From: an uncultured Synergistia bacterium
GTDB taxonomy: Bacteria > Eremiobacterota > SpSt-956 > JAKJGF01
NCBI GenBank assembly: GCA_937888925.1
Contig: CALARM010000665.1
Span: forward strand, 1 to 19,577
Reading direction: 5' to 3'
Length of the DNA stretch: 19,577 nt
Shown: positions 6,664 to 14,903 of the stretch, piece after piece
Layout: every line of letters begins with the position of its first letter
Numbering within the stretch: the first letter of the stretch is position 1
The notes under the pieces: model-generated
The model's input: the letters and a program-made list of their open reading frames with translations, nothing else
What the model was told of the DNA's origin: nothing
Database searches by the model: none
Made by a program: the position numbers and the translations under genes

Positions 6664-9096
6664 ATGAAAAAACATCTGTTAATTATCACAATAATGTCAC
6701 TTCTTATACTCTTATCAGGCTGCGGTATCTTATTTACCGCTCTAATTCAGGCTATTGCAGGCTCTTATGCCGGATTTGTTTTTGTCCCTGCAGCTATTTT
6801 AGCAAAAGAAAATACAACAAAATATGGTATGGTTCTCCTTACGGAGAATCTTCCTCCTGAAGGATATAAAGCTGCCGCAGGAGCAACTGTTTATATAGAA
6901 GGAACACTTATAACAAGTCAGACAGGGGATAATGGTTACTTTAAATTAACAGATGTACCGGCAGGTATAAAAGATATAAAAATAACATATCCTGAATTTT
7001 TACCTCTTGAAGAACAAATAGTAGTAACTGACCCTAACGCAGGTATTTCAACCTTTAATACGTTAAAGATTATACCGCAGAATGTTCTTATGCCTGTAGG
7101 CATAGGAGGAACAATAGAGTTTACCGCCTATGGAGAGACACAGGGAACTATTCCGGTTATACCTGAGACAAACTGGTCAGTCGTAAATGACATAGGCACA
7201 ATAGATAAACATGGTATATTTACTGCCACAAAAGCAGGAACAGGACTTATTGTAGCAATTGCCGGTTCTAAAAGAGCGGAAGTAGCAGTAACCGTAGTGG
7301 AAAAAATCGGAACTATTAAAGGACATGTCACATATAAAGGCAATTCAGTAACAGATTGTCAGATAAAAGTAAATGGTACAAATCAATATACAATGACAGA
7401 CAGTAACGGTAATTATATACTTCCCGGCATACCTGCCACAGAGGTTACAGTAACATTCACTTCCTCATCTGCAGGCAAAAAAGGTTATGTTACGGTAACA
7501 GTCCCTGCCGGAGGGGAAGTAACACTTGATGTAAACCTTGAAGAGATAACTCCTGCCCCGGATCCTCTCACACCGACTCCAACAGGTACTCCTGTTATGC
7601 CTGTAGGAAATATTCAGGGTAAACTCCTGGAATATGACGGTGTTACACCTGTAGTAAACGGTTATATAGTTTTTTACAGTTACATCTATCCTGCTATGAA
7701 GGAAAACAAAGCAAATCCGAATGCAATAACCACTTCTGATCCGAACGGCCTGTATATTTTCACAGGTATCCCTCAGGGTTCAGGCCTTATAGAGTGCTGG
7801 AGAAGTGAAAGTGACTACACGTCAGATCCGAACAATCCTTTTGCAAGGACTGACGTAAATGTAGTTAACGGAACTACTGTAGTTGACATAAAATCCCTTT
7901 ACGCTCCTACACCTACTCCGACACCTGTTGTCACTGCAACACCTACTCCAGGTTCTGCCTACTGGAATACAAACATGAAAGTAAGTGACGTTCCCGGTGT
8001 ACCGGCAGGAGCTTTTCCGCGTATAGCCGTAGACGGCGCAGGTAACGGATATGCCGTATGGGCTGATAACAGAAACGGCAATATGGATATTTATTTTTCC
8101 TACAGACCTTCAGGGGGTACATGGGGGGCAAATATAAGAGTTGACGATGACTCAACAGGAAAAAATGCACAGAATCCTGACATAGCAGTAGATCCGGGAG
8201 GGAATGCCTGTGCTGTATGGGTAGATGAAAGAAACGGCGCCACACAACCGCATATCTACTGTTCAAAAAGACCTGCCGGAGGGAACTGGGGAACAAACGA
8301 ACAGGTTGACGACAATACAACGGCGACTTCTGTCAGAAATCCTGCCGTATCAGTCTCCTCTGCGGGAATTTACTATATAATATGGGTGGATGGAAGAAAC
8401 ACATTTACGACACCGATTAGCGCCCCTGATATTTATTTTGCTTATAACTCAGGAGGGGGCTGGATAAATCAAAGAGTAACATGGGAGAAAAATACCACTG
8501 CTCTGGTAAGCACTCCTGACATAGCAATAGACGAAAATTCGGGAGGTCTTTATGCAATATGGGCAGACAGGAGGAACGGTTATAACGAAATATATGAATC
8601 CTATTCATTTTCCGGTTCAGTATGGCAGACATCTGTAAAAATAAGTGATGGCCCTGCCGGAAGCGATGCTCTGTCTCCGAGAATTGCAGTAGACTCATAC
8701 GGCAATGCAAGTGCTATATGGCAGGATCAGAGGAACGGTGCCGCAAATACTGACATTTACGCTTCTTACAAACCTTCGGGACAGCCATGGGGAACAAACG
8801 TGAGGGTAGATGATGCTCCGGGAACAACTCTGGTAGGACTGCCCGACATAGGAGTCGATTCTTACGGTAATGCCTATGCAGTCTGGTCTGACAATAGAAA
8901 CGGGAACTGGGATATTTATTCATCCTTCAAACCTTCAGGAGGTGTCTGGGGGGCAAATGCACGGGTAGATGACGCTCCCGGAATGACCAGTGTAGAAGAA
9001 GCTGCCATAGGAGTCTGTTCTTCCGGAAAAGCACAGGCCATATGGGAAGATCAGAGAAATGGAACTAATGAAATCTATTCTTCTGAAAGTAAATAA
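6664..9096 (+). CDS. Lipoprotein with Ig-like/CarboxypepD_reg-like domains and a seven-copy beta-propeller
   Basis: 810-residue exported lipoprotein. The signal peptide ends in a clear lipobox LSGC with lipidated Cys20. Next come a CarboxypepD_reg-like segment (about 60-135, TGDNGYFKLTDVPAG), a Big_2-like Ig domain (about 140-215, with WSVVNDIGTIDKHGIFTA), a second CarboxypepD_reg-like domain (about 218-295, TDSNGNYILPGIPA), a proline-threonine linker, a third such domain (about 316-415) and a second linker rich in PTP. The C-terminal half (about 433-810) has seven copies of a unit of about 54 residues centred on (A/I)(V/I)WxDxRN with a following (D/E)IY or HIY; the Trp-containing cores fall near residues 463, 516, 572, 630, 683, 738 and 791. 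The last repeat stops after its IYSS strand and the first is preceded by the matching WxxNxxVxD strand, as in a closed seven-bladed propeller. Probable surface binding or adhesion role; no catalytic motif seen. Shine-Dalgarno AAGGAGAGG precedes the ATG. Confidence 0.9.
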   Translation: MKKHLLIITIMSLLILLSGCGILFTALIQAIAGSYAGFVFVPAAILAKENTTKYGMVLLTENLPPEGYKAAAGATVYIEGTLITSQTGDNGYFKLTDVPAGIKDIKITYPEFLPLEEQIVVTDPNAGISTFNTLKIIPQNVLMPVGIGGTIEFTAYGETQGTIPVIPETNWSVVNDIGTIDKHGIFTATKAGTGLIVAIAGSKRAEVAVTVVEKIGTIKGHVTYKGNSVTDCQIKVNGTNQYTMTDSNGNYILPGIPATEVTVTFTSSSAGKKGYVTVTVPAGGEVTLDVNLEEITPAPDPLTPTPTGTPVMPVGNIQGKLLEYDGVTPVVNGYIVFYSYIYPAMKENKANPNAITTSDPNGLYIFTGIPQGSGLIECWRSESDYTSDPNNPFARTDVNVVNGTTVVDIKSLYAPTPTPTPVVTATPTPGSAYWNTNMKVSDVPGVPAGAFPRIAVDGAGNGYAVWADNRNGNMDIYFSYRPSGGTWGANIRVDDDSTGKNAQNPDIAVDPGGNACAVWVDERNGATQPHIYCSKRPAGGNWGTNEQVDDNTTATSVRNPAVSVSSAGIYYIIWVDGRNTFTTPISAPDIYFAYNSGGGWINQRVTWEKNTTALVSTPDIAIDENSGGLYAIWADRRNGYNEIYESYSFSGSVWQTSVKISDGPAGSDALSPRIAVDSYGNASAIWQDQRNGAANTDIYASYKPSGQPWGTNVRVDDAPGTTLVGLPDIGVDSYGNAYAVWSDNRNGNWDIYSSFKPSGGVWGANARVDDAPGMTSVEEAAIGVCSSGKAQAIWEDQRNGTNEIYSSESK

Positions 9097-9172
9097 TACA
9101 GCCAGGGCGATAAAAAAATAAGGAAAGGTAGAATAAGGCTTTGTTTAAAAAGTGTAAAAGTATAGTTTTAAT

Positions 9173-9201
9173 TTGAATTTATAATTTATTTCTGTTATAA
9201 T
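9173..9201 (+). promoter_or_regulatory. Sigma-70-type promoter of the prolyl oligopeptidase gene
   Basis: TTGAAT (9173-9178), a 17-base spacer and TATAAT (9196-9201), with TG one base before the -10 (extended -10). Transcription would start near 9208, giving a leader of about 30 bases. The Shine-Dalgarno AAGGAG is at 9228-9233. Confidence 0.65.
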
Positions 9202-9239
9202 TTCACATTAACTTATAAATTTTACATAAGGAGATTATT

Positions 9240-11288
9240 ATGAAAAAAATAAGACAGGATAATATTATAGATGACTATCATGGTACAAAGATATGTGACC
9301 CTTACCGCTGGATGGAAAATCCACTCCTGCCGGAAACATTGGAATGGGTAAATGAGCAAAACAGAGTAACCTTTGAATATTTGGAAAAAATACCTGTCCG
9401 TGAAAAAATAAGGGAAAGAATTAAAGAACTATGGAATTACACTAAATATTCAGTGCCTAAGAAAAAAGGAAAATACCTTTTCTATACAAAAAATGAAGGG
9501 CTACAGAATCAATCTGTACTTTACAAACAGGAAGGAATTGACGGTATCCCCTCTGTTCTTCTGGATCCAAATAAATTAAGCGAAGACGGAACAGTATCGC
9601 TGGGATTTCAGTGTTACACAGAAGACGGCTCTCTCCTTGCTTACAGTATATCCAGAAGCGGAAGCGACTGGCAGGAAATAAAAATAAGAGATGTAGCAAC
9701 AGGTGAAGATTATCCTGAAATACTTAAATGGGCGAGATTCAGCGGAGCAGCATGGATGCCTGATAAAAGCGGATTTTTCTACAGCAGAAATCCGCAGCCC
9801 GGAACAGTCCCTGCAGGAGATGAATTTTTCTATAATAGTGTTTACTGGCATAAACTCGGCACTTCCCAGGAAGAAGACACAGTCGTTTATGAAAGACCTG
9901 ATGAGAAAGAATGGGGATTTTCTCCTGCAGTTACAGATGATAATAAATATCTTCTCATCTATATTTCTCACGGATGCACATCAAAAAATCGCCTTTATTA
10001 CAGAGAACTAAACAGTAAAGAACCTTTTATAAAACTCATAGATATTCCTGATGCAAAATATCATCCCCTTGATAACATCGGAAATATGTTCTATTTCCAC
10101 AGTGATTTAAATGCACCGAAAGGACGTATTATTGCTATTGATATAACAAAACCGGAAAGAGAAAACTGGAAGGAAATAATACCTGAAAGTAAAGATACAA
10201 TAGAATTTGTCACCATGATTAATAACCAGTTTTTAATCTGTTATCTTCAGGATGCCAGTAATAAATTGAAAATCTTTAATACTGACGGTTCCTTCGACAG
10301 AGATATAGAACTGCCTGATATTGGGACTGTAATGATTGATTTTTCCGGCATTACAGGAAGAAGAGACGATACGGAAATGTTCTTTCCATTCCAGTCATTT
10401 CTACGTCCTACATGTATATACCACTATGATTTTAAAACAGGTAAAGCCAGAGAATTCCTTACATCAAAAGTCAATTTTGAAGCATCAAAATATATAGCAA
10501 AACAGGTTTTCTTTTCTTCAAAAGACGGCACAAAGATTCCCATGTTTCTGATTCATAAAAAAGATCTTTCTATGGACGGTGAAAATCCTGTCCTTATGGG
10601 AGGTTACGGGGGCTTCAATATCAGTCTTACCCCCGGATTTAATGTATCAAGACTTGTATGGATGGAACAGGGAGGCATATCTGCCATAGTAAATCTCCGG
10701 GGAGGCGGAGAATACGGAGAAGAATGGCACAGAGCAGGCATGTTAGAGAAAAAACAGAATGTTTTCGATGATTTTATATCTGCAGGAGAATATCTCATAG
10801 AAAATAAATATACAAACCCTGAAAAACTCGGTATTTCAGGAGGAAGTAACGGAGGTCTCCTCGTTTCTGCCTGTATGACCCAGAGACCTGATTTATTCGG
10901 CGCCGTTATATGCAGTGTCCCCCTTACCGATATGCTCAGATATCATAAATTTACAGTGGGACACAAATGGATTGTAGAATATGGTAACCCGGAAGAAAAC
11001 CCTGAAGAGTTTAAATATATCTATGCCTATTCACCTCTCCATAATATAAAAGAAGGAGTAGAATATCCGCCCATACTTATTGTAACGGCAGATACAGATG
11101 ACAGGGTAGTGCCGAGTCATGCAAAGAAATTTATGGCCACCCTTCAGGAAAAATCTTACGGCAAAGCCAGAGCATTTATAAGGATAGAAACAAAAGCAGG
11201 CCACGGCCAGGGGAAACCTACATCGAAGCTGATTAATGAATGGACTGATATTTTTGCTTTCCTCTTTGATGTTTTTCAGATGAAATAG
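9240..11288 (+). CDS. Prolyl oligopeptidase (S9A serine peptidase)
   Basis: Cytosolic serine peptidase that cleaves short proline-containing peptides after proline. At 682 residues it has the usual family length and no signal peptide. It begins with the family's N-terminal helix and DPYRWME motif, followed by the propeller region (about 70-400) and the alpha/beta-hydrolase domain (about 430-682). Active-site features: nucleophile Ser536 in GGSNGG, the acid in TDDRV (about 619-623), and His655 in GHGQGKPTSK. The strands GGYGGFN and NLRGGGEYGEEWH are hallmarks of S9A. It has its own promoter and Shine-Dalgarno, and the next gene has another, so it is probably monocistronic. A digestive role for peptides taken up from the medium is plausible, but nothing nearby confirms it. 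Confidence 0.95.
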   Translation: MKKIRQDNIIDDYHGTKICDPYRWMENPLLPETLEWVNEQNRVTFEYLEKIPVREKIRERIKELWNYTKYSVPKKKGKYLFYTKNEGLQNQSVLYKQEGIDGIPSVLLDPNKLSEDGTVSLGFQCYTEDGSLLAYSISRSGSDWQEIKIRDVATGEDYPEILKWARFSGAAWMPDKSGFFYSRNPQPGTVPAGDEFFYNSVYWHKLGTSQEEDTVVYERPDEKEWGFSPAVTDDNKYLLIYISHGCTSKNRLYYRELNSKEPFIKLIDIPDAKYHPLDNIGNMFYFHSDLNAPKGRIIAIDITKPERENWKEIIPESKDTIEFVTMINNQFLICYLQDASNKLKIFNTDGSFDRDIELPDIGTVMIDFSGITGRRDDTEMFFPFQSFLRPTCIYHYDFKTGKAREFLTSKVNFEASKYIAKQVFFSSKDGTKIPMFLIHKKDLSMDGENPVLMGGYGGFNISLTPGFNVSRLVWMEQGGISAIVNLRGGGEYGEEWHRAGMLEKKQNVFDDFISAGEYLIENKYTNPEKLGISGGSNGGLLVSACMTQRPDLFGAVICSVPLTDMLRYHKFTVGHKWIVEYGNPEENPEEFKYIYAYSPLHNIKEGVEYPPILIVTADTDDRVVPSHAKKFMATLQEKSYGKARAFIRIETKAGHGQGKPTSKLINEWTDIFAFLFDVFQMK

Positions 11289-11313
11289 TCAAAAAATTTT
11301 ACCGGTGAAAATA

Positions 11314-11342
11314 TTGACTTTAATTTTTTTTTGAATTAGAAT
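11314..11342 (+). promoter_or_regulatory. Sigma-70-type promoter of the carbamoyltransferase gene
   Basis: TTGACT (11314-11319), 17-base spacer, TAGAAT (11337-11342): the best -35/-10 pair in the window. The leader would be about 88 bases. The Shine-Dalgarno AGGAGG (11423-11428) lies eight bases before the GTG start. Confidence 0.65.
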
Positions 11343-11436
11343 CTTTCGAAGTATGAATAAAAAAATAAGCTGTCAGCCATGAGTTAATTTTTGCTGGTCA
11401 AAGCTTAAATAATCAAAAAAACAGGAGGACTTTAGC

Positions 11437-12501
11437 GTGAAGACATTCAGTTTCAGAGGCCGAGACTACATCGATGCAGAACTCGACTACACAAAAGAAG
11501 AGTGGGAGACTCTAATAGAAGTATCCCTTGAACTTAAAAAGAGATTTCTTATGGGTGAGGATATGAGTCATATCCTTAACAATAAAACACTCTTTATGAT
11601 TTTCTACAATCAGTCCCTCAGAACAAGAAACTCTTTTGAGACAGGTATGACCCACCTCGGAGGACATGCAAACAACCTGGAACCGGGTAAAATATACACT
11701 CCGGCTCTCGAAGGGGAAGAAGAAGCATACTCCACAGAAAGAGTATCAGATGTGGCCAATGTGCTCTCCAGAATGGGCCATGGTATATCCATAAGAGCCT
11801 ATGGAGATCCTGTAAAATGGGTTTATGGAAAATCCAACAGAGTCATAAAAGAATTTGCAAAATATTCAGATATTCCTGTAATCAATATGGAATGTGACAA
11901 ATATCATCCCACACAGGCCCTTGCCGACCTGGTAACAATAAAAGAAAAATTCGGCCAGTTCAAAGGCGTAAAATTCACTATGTCCTATGCATATTCAGCA
12001 TCACCTCATAAACCGAGAGCAGTGCCTCAGTCCCTTATTCTTGCTCCCGTAAAAATGGGAATGGATGTAACATTTGCATATCCGAAAGGATTTGAGCTCG
12101 ATCCGAAAGTTATAGAACAGTGTAAGAAATGGGCAGAAGAAAATGGGACAAAATTCAATATGACCAATGATATGAGAGAAGGCTTTGAAGGAGCAGATGT
12201 GGTTTATCCTAAAGCCTGGTGCCCCACTTCTATGCTTGCATTCCCTGAAGAAGGAATAGAACATGATCACAAGAAAGCACAGAAAGAAGTAGATAAATGC
12301 AAAAAATGGATCTGTGACAAAAAGATGCTCTCTCATGCATCCAAAGATGCCTATTATATGCACTGCCTCCCTGCCGACAGAGGTATGGAAGTGAGTAATG
12401 AAGTCATAGACGGTCCTCAGTCCATAGTATTTGACGAAGCTGAAAACCGCATGCACACCATTATGGCCATAATGGCTTTAACGATGGGCAGCAGAATCTA
12501 A
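11437..12501 (+). CDS. OTC-superfamily carbamoyltransferase, knotted YgeW/N-acylornithine-like type
   Basis: Transfers a carbamoyl group from carbamoyl phosphate to an amino substrate. 354 residues, GTG start. The carbamoyl-phosphate-binding motifs are SLRTR (60-64, the STRTR equivalent), HPTQ (157-160) and HCLP (309-312). The second-domain segment typical of knotted members is seen: MSYAYSASPHKPRAVPQS (about 183-200), where classical enzymes lack the proline-rich loop, followed by the DVVYPKAW strand. The ornithine-binding SMG loop of ArgF is absent. These traits match YgeW, N-acetylornithine and N-succinylornithine transcarbamylases better than ArgF. The C-terminus (GPQSIVFDEAENRMH) is OTC-like. 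Which amine it uses cannot be told: arginine synthesis through an acylated intermediate, or a YgeW-like catabolic role, are both open. It stands alone, with its own promoter and terminator and no arg genes next to it. Family call is firm; substrate is not. Confidence 0.88.
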   Translation: MKTFSFRGRDYIDAELDYTKEEWETLIEVSLELKKRFLMGEDMSHILNNKTLFMIFYNQSLRTRNSFETGMTHLGGHANNLEPGKIYTPALEGEEEAYSTERVSDVANVLSRMGHGISIRAYGDPVKWVYGKSNRVIKEFAKYSDIPVINMECDKYHPTQALADLVTIKEKFGQFKGVKFTMSYAYSASPHKPRAVPQSLILAPVKMGMDVTFAYPKGFELDPKVIEQCKKWAEENGTKFNMTNDMREGFEGADVVYPKAWCPTSMLAFPEEGIEHDHKKAQKEVDKCKKWICDKKMLSHASKDAYYMHCLPADRGMEVSNEVIDGPQSIVFDEAENRMHTIMAIMALTMGSRI

Positions 12502-12510
12502 CTTTTTATA

Positions 12511-12557
12511 AAAAAATACAGTGGTAGAACATTCTGTTTTACCACTGTATTTTTTTT
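12511..12557 (+). terminator. Intrinsic terminator after the carbamoyltransferase gene
   Basis: AATACAGTGGTA pairs with TACCACTGTATT around a loop of about 13 bases and is followed by a run of T. The A-run on the left arm also makes the structure usable from the other strand. Strong stem, classical layout. Confidence 0.88.
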
Positions 12558-12621
12558 GCAACAATTTAACTTCATAGAAGGATATCTTCGCGTAAGATTT
12601 GAACTATTTTATATAAGAATT

Positions 12622-12670
12622 GTGAAGGGTGAAGAGTGAAGAGTGAAGAGTGAAGAGTGAAGGGTGAGTA
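12622..12670. repeat. Heptamer tandem array, GTGAAGA family
   Basis: Six uninterrupted 7-base units (GTGAAGG, four GTGAAGA, GTGAAGG; 12622-12663) and a diverged seventh, GTGAGTA. No reading frame uses it. It is the first part of a repeat composite in the leader of the mutase gene. Confidence 0.9.
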
Positions 12671-12690
12671 GGGGCGTTTAATTAAACGCC
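12669..12690. repeat. Perfect 18-bp palindrome with GTAGGGGCG-type flank
   Basis: GGCGTTTAATTAAACGCC (12673-12690) is a perfect palindrome preceded by GTAGG. Repeats that start GTAGGGGCG and close on the complementary CGCC, with a variable middle, are known to me from many environmental genomes. It lies between two heptamer arrays. Confidence 0.7.
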
Positions 12691-12702
12691 ATGGGATTAA
12701 AT

Positions 12703-12765
12703 ACGCATCACGCATCACGCATCACGCATCACGAACCACCTGTCACGCGTTACGCGTTACGCGTC
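12703..12765. repeat. Heptamer tandem array, ACGCATC/ACGCGTC family
   Basis: Nine consecutive 7-base units in unbroken register: ACGCATC four times, ACGAACC, ACCTGTC, ACGCGTT twice, ACGCGTC, followed by ACGATTT. The same family, with the same ACGCGTC-ACGAT end, occurs at 19342-19375. It ends 15 bases before the mutase Shine-Dalgarno region. Confidence 0.9.
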
Positions 12766-12794
12766 ACGATTTATACAGAAGGAGTGATAATCTT

Positions 12795-14435
12795 ATGGAA
12801 GATAATTTCTCGGAAAGATTTAAATCATGGGAAGAAAAAGCACATAAGACAGAGGAAAGAAAAAAACAATTCAGAAACACATCGGATATGGAAATAAAAC
12901 ATCTCTACACACCATCGGGAACAGATTATTTGAATGACCTCGGATTTCCCGGCGAATATCCCTTTACAAGGGGTATTTATCCCAATATGTACAGGAGCAG
13001 ATTCTGGACTATGAGGCAATATGCAGGTTTTGCCACGGCAGAAGAATCCAACAGGAGATACAGATACCTTTTAGAACAGGGTCAGACAGGACTTTCAGTG
13101 GCATTTGATCTGCCCACACAGATAGGTTATGATTCAGACCATCCGTTATGCATCGGAGAAGTCGGCAAGGTAGGCGTTGCCATTGACAGTTTAAAAGACA
13201 TGGAAATACTCTTTGAAAAAATTCCTCTGGATAAAGTATCTACATCCATGACTATAAATGCACCTGCAGCCATTTTGCTCGCAATGTATATGGCAGTGGC
13301 GGAAAAACAGAATGTCCCCCTGTCATGCATATCGGGAACAATACAGAATGATATACTGAAAGAATATGTTGCAAGAGGAACCTATATTTATCCCCCTCTC
13401 CCCTCTATGAGAATAATCTGTGACATATTTCAATATGCTTCGGAAAAACTGCCTAAATTCAATACAATCTCCATAAGCGGTTATCACATGAGAGAAGCAG
13501 GTTCGACAGCAGTCCAGGAAGTGGCTTTTACCATCGCAAATGCAATAAGCTATGTGGAATATGCCCTGAAGACAGGACTGAATGTCGATGATTTCGCAAA
13601 AAGATTATCATTTTTCTTTGCCGTTCACAATGATTTCTTCGAAGAAATAGCAAAATTCCGCGCAGCAAGGCGGCTCTGGGCAAAAATTATGAAAGAAAGA
13701 TTTAATGCAAAAAAACCTTCTTCTCAGATGTTAAGGTTTCATACCCAGACAGGAGGATCTACCCTTACGGCACAGCAGCCCCATAATAATATAATAAGAG
13801 TAACGCTTCAGGCCCTGGCTGCAATAATGGGAGGCACACAGTCACTACATACGAATTCCTATGATGAAGCACTTCAGTTACCGACAGAGGAATCTGTAAT
13901 GATTGCACTGCGCACACAGCAATTAATCGCAAATGAATCGGGCGTAGCAGATACTGCCGACCCTATGGGCGGCTCCTATTATCTTGAAACACTGACAGAT
14001 AATATAGAAAAGAAAGCCATGGAATATATAGAAAAAATAGATGAACTGGGAGGAGCAGTTAAAGCAATTGAAACAGGCTACTATAACAGAGAAATAGGAA
14101 ACAGTGCCTATAAATTCCAGCGTGAAATAGAAGAACATGAAAGGGTTATTATAGGAGTCAATGCCTATGAAATAGAAGAAAAACCTTTCCCATCTCATGC
14201 CATATCGGATGAAGGAGAGATATATCAACTGAAAAAGCTGAAAGAACTGAAAGAAAAACGAAACAATTCACAGGTCAGAGAATCTTTGAAAATACTCGAA
14301 GAAAAAGCGAGAGGTAAGGAAAATCTCATGCCTTTTATTCTGGATGCAGTAAAAGCCTATGCCACTCTGGGAGAAATATGCGATGTTTTCAGAGAGGTAT
14401 TCGGAGAATATCATCCCACATTTGATATGTTTTAG
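12795..14435 (+). CDS. Methylmalonyl-CoA mutase, large (catalytic) subunit
   Basis: Interconverts succinyl-CoA and (R)-methylmalonyl-CoA by a B12 radical mechanism. 546 residues: the TIM-barrel substrate domain alone, with the B12 domain supplied by the next gene. Motifs include [34 protein letters not shown] and [11 protein letters not shown]. The residues that separate this enzyme from isobutyryl-CoA mutase are present: Tyr76 and Arg194 lie 118 residues apart, as Tyr89 and Arg207 do in the Propionibacterium enzyme, and His231 matches His244. Isobutyryl-CoA mutase would have Phe and Gln at the first two. The ATG has Shine-Dalgarno GAAGGAG ten bases upstream (12778-12784); the repeats just before it are not coding. 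30 bases separate it from the small subunit, so the two are one operon. Its partners MeaB and ScpB are 3 kb away on the other strand. Confidence 0.95.
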   Translation: MEDNFSERFKSWEEKAHKTEERKKQFRNTSDMEIKHLYTPSGTDYLNDLGFPGEYPFTRGIYPNMYRSRFWTMRQYAGFATAEESNRRYRYLLEQGQTGLSVAFDLPTQIGYDSDHPLCIGEVGKVGVAIDSLKDMEILFEKIPLDKVSTSMTINAPAAILLAMYMAVAEKQNVPLSCISGTIQNDILKEYVARGTYIYPPLPSMRIICDIFQYASEKLPKFNTISISGYHMREAGSTAVQEVAFTIANAISYVEYALKTGLNVDDFAKRLSFFFAVHNDFFEEIAKFRAARRLWAKIMKERFNAKKPSSQMLRFHTQTGGSTLTAQQPHNNIIRVTLQALAAIMGGTQSLHTNSYDEALQLPTEESVMIALRTQQLIANESGVADTADPMGGSYYLETLTDNIEKKAMEYIEKIDELGGAVKAIETGYYNREIGNSAYKFQREIEEHERVIIGVNAYEIEEKPFPSHAISDEGEIYQLKKLKELKEKRNNSQVRESLKILEEKARGKENLMPFILDAVKAYATLGEICDVFREVFGEYHPTFDMF

Positions 14436-14465
14436 ATATTTCAAGCTTTAAGGAGGTAAAGAATT

Positions 14466-14864
14466 ATGAAAAAAGTTAAAATATTAATTGCAAAACCCGG
14501 TCTTGACGGTCATGACAGAGGCGCAAAAGTCGTATGCCGCGCTTTAAGAGATGCAGGGTTTAATGTAATATATACAGGTATAAGACAGAGTCCGGAACAG
14601 ATTGTTCAGGTCGCAATAGATGAAGACGTAGATCTTATAGGTCTGTCTTCCCTCTCCGGGGCTCATATGAAGTTATTTAAAAAAGTTCTGGAGATTTTAA
14701 AAGAAAAAAATGCAGAAGATATTAAAGTAATGGGCGGAGGAGTCATTCCGCAGGAAGACATTGAAAATTTGAAGAAAGCAGGAATTTCGGAGATTTTCAC
14801 ACCGGGTACTTCTTTACATACCATGGTTGACTGGATCAATCATTCTTTTATATGTAATCAGTAA
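14466..14864 (+). CDS. Methylmalonyl-CoA mutase, small B12-binding subunit
   Basis: 132-residue cobalamin-binding subunit that completes the split mutase. It has the classical DxHxxG motif (Asp14-Gly-His16-Asp-Arg-Gly19; His16 is the expected cobalt ligand), the SxL motif in SSLSGAH and the GGG turn in VMGGGVIP that contacts the nucleotide tail. The end ([13 protein letters not shown]) is typical of the family. The Shine-Dalgarno AAGGAGGT is optimally placed before the ATG, and the gene follows the large subunit directly. A perfect hairpin follows the stop codon. Confidence 0.95.
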   Translation: MKKVKILIAKPGLDGHDRGAKVVCRALRDAGFNVIYTGIRQSPEQIVQVAIDEDVDLIGLSSLSGAHMKLFKKVLEILKEKNAEDIKVMGGGVIPQEDIENLKKAGISEIFTPGTSLHTMVDWINHSFICNQ

Positions 14865-14866
14865 AA

Positions 14867-14897
14867 AATAATGGCGGCCCGGGCGGCCGCCATTATT
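14867..14897. terminator. Bidirectional hairpin between convergent genes
   Basis: AATAATGGCGGCC (14867-14879) pairs perfectly with GGCCGCCATTATT (14885-14897) around a five-base loop. It separates the mutase operon from the convergent hydrolase gene, whose stop is six bases away. The T-tract is short on either side, but the 13-bp GC-rich stem is a plausible shared terminator. Confidence 0.7.
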
Positions 14898-14903
14898 ACT
14901 GCC

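Noticed and set aside
11437..12501. Canonical ornithine carbamoyltransferase ArgF
   Set aside because: The SMG ornithine loop is missing and the proline-containing insert points to the knotted subgroup.
12622..12765. Possible CRISPR array
   Set aside because: Units are 7 bases and contiguous, with no spacers and no cas genes.
12691..12897. A 68-codon plus-strand open frame across the heptamer array
   Set aside because: Its first half translates the tandem repeats and the rest overlaps the mutase start in another frame; no domain, no Shine-Dalgarno.
12795..14864. Isobutyryl-CoA mutase
   Set aside because: Tyr76 and Arg194 are the methylmalonyl-CoA-specific residues; isobutyryl-CoA mutase has Phe and Gln there.
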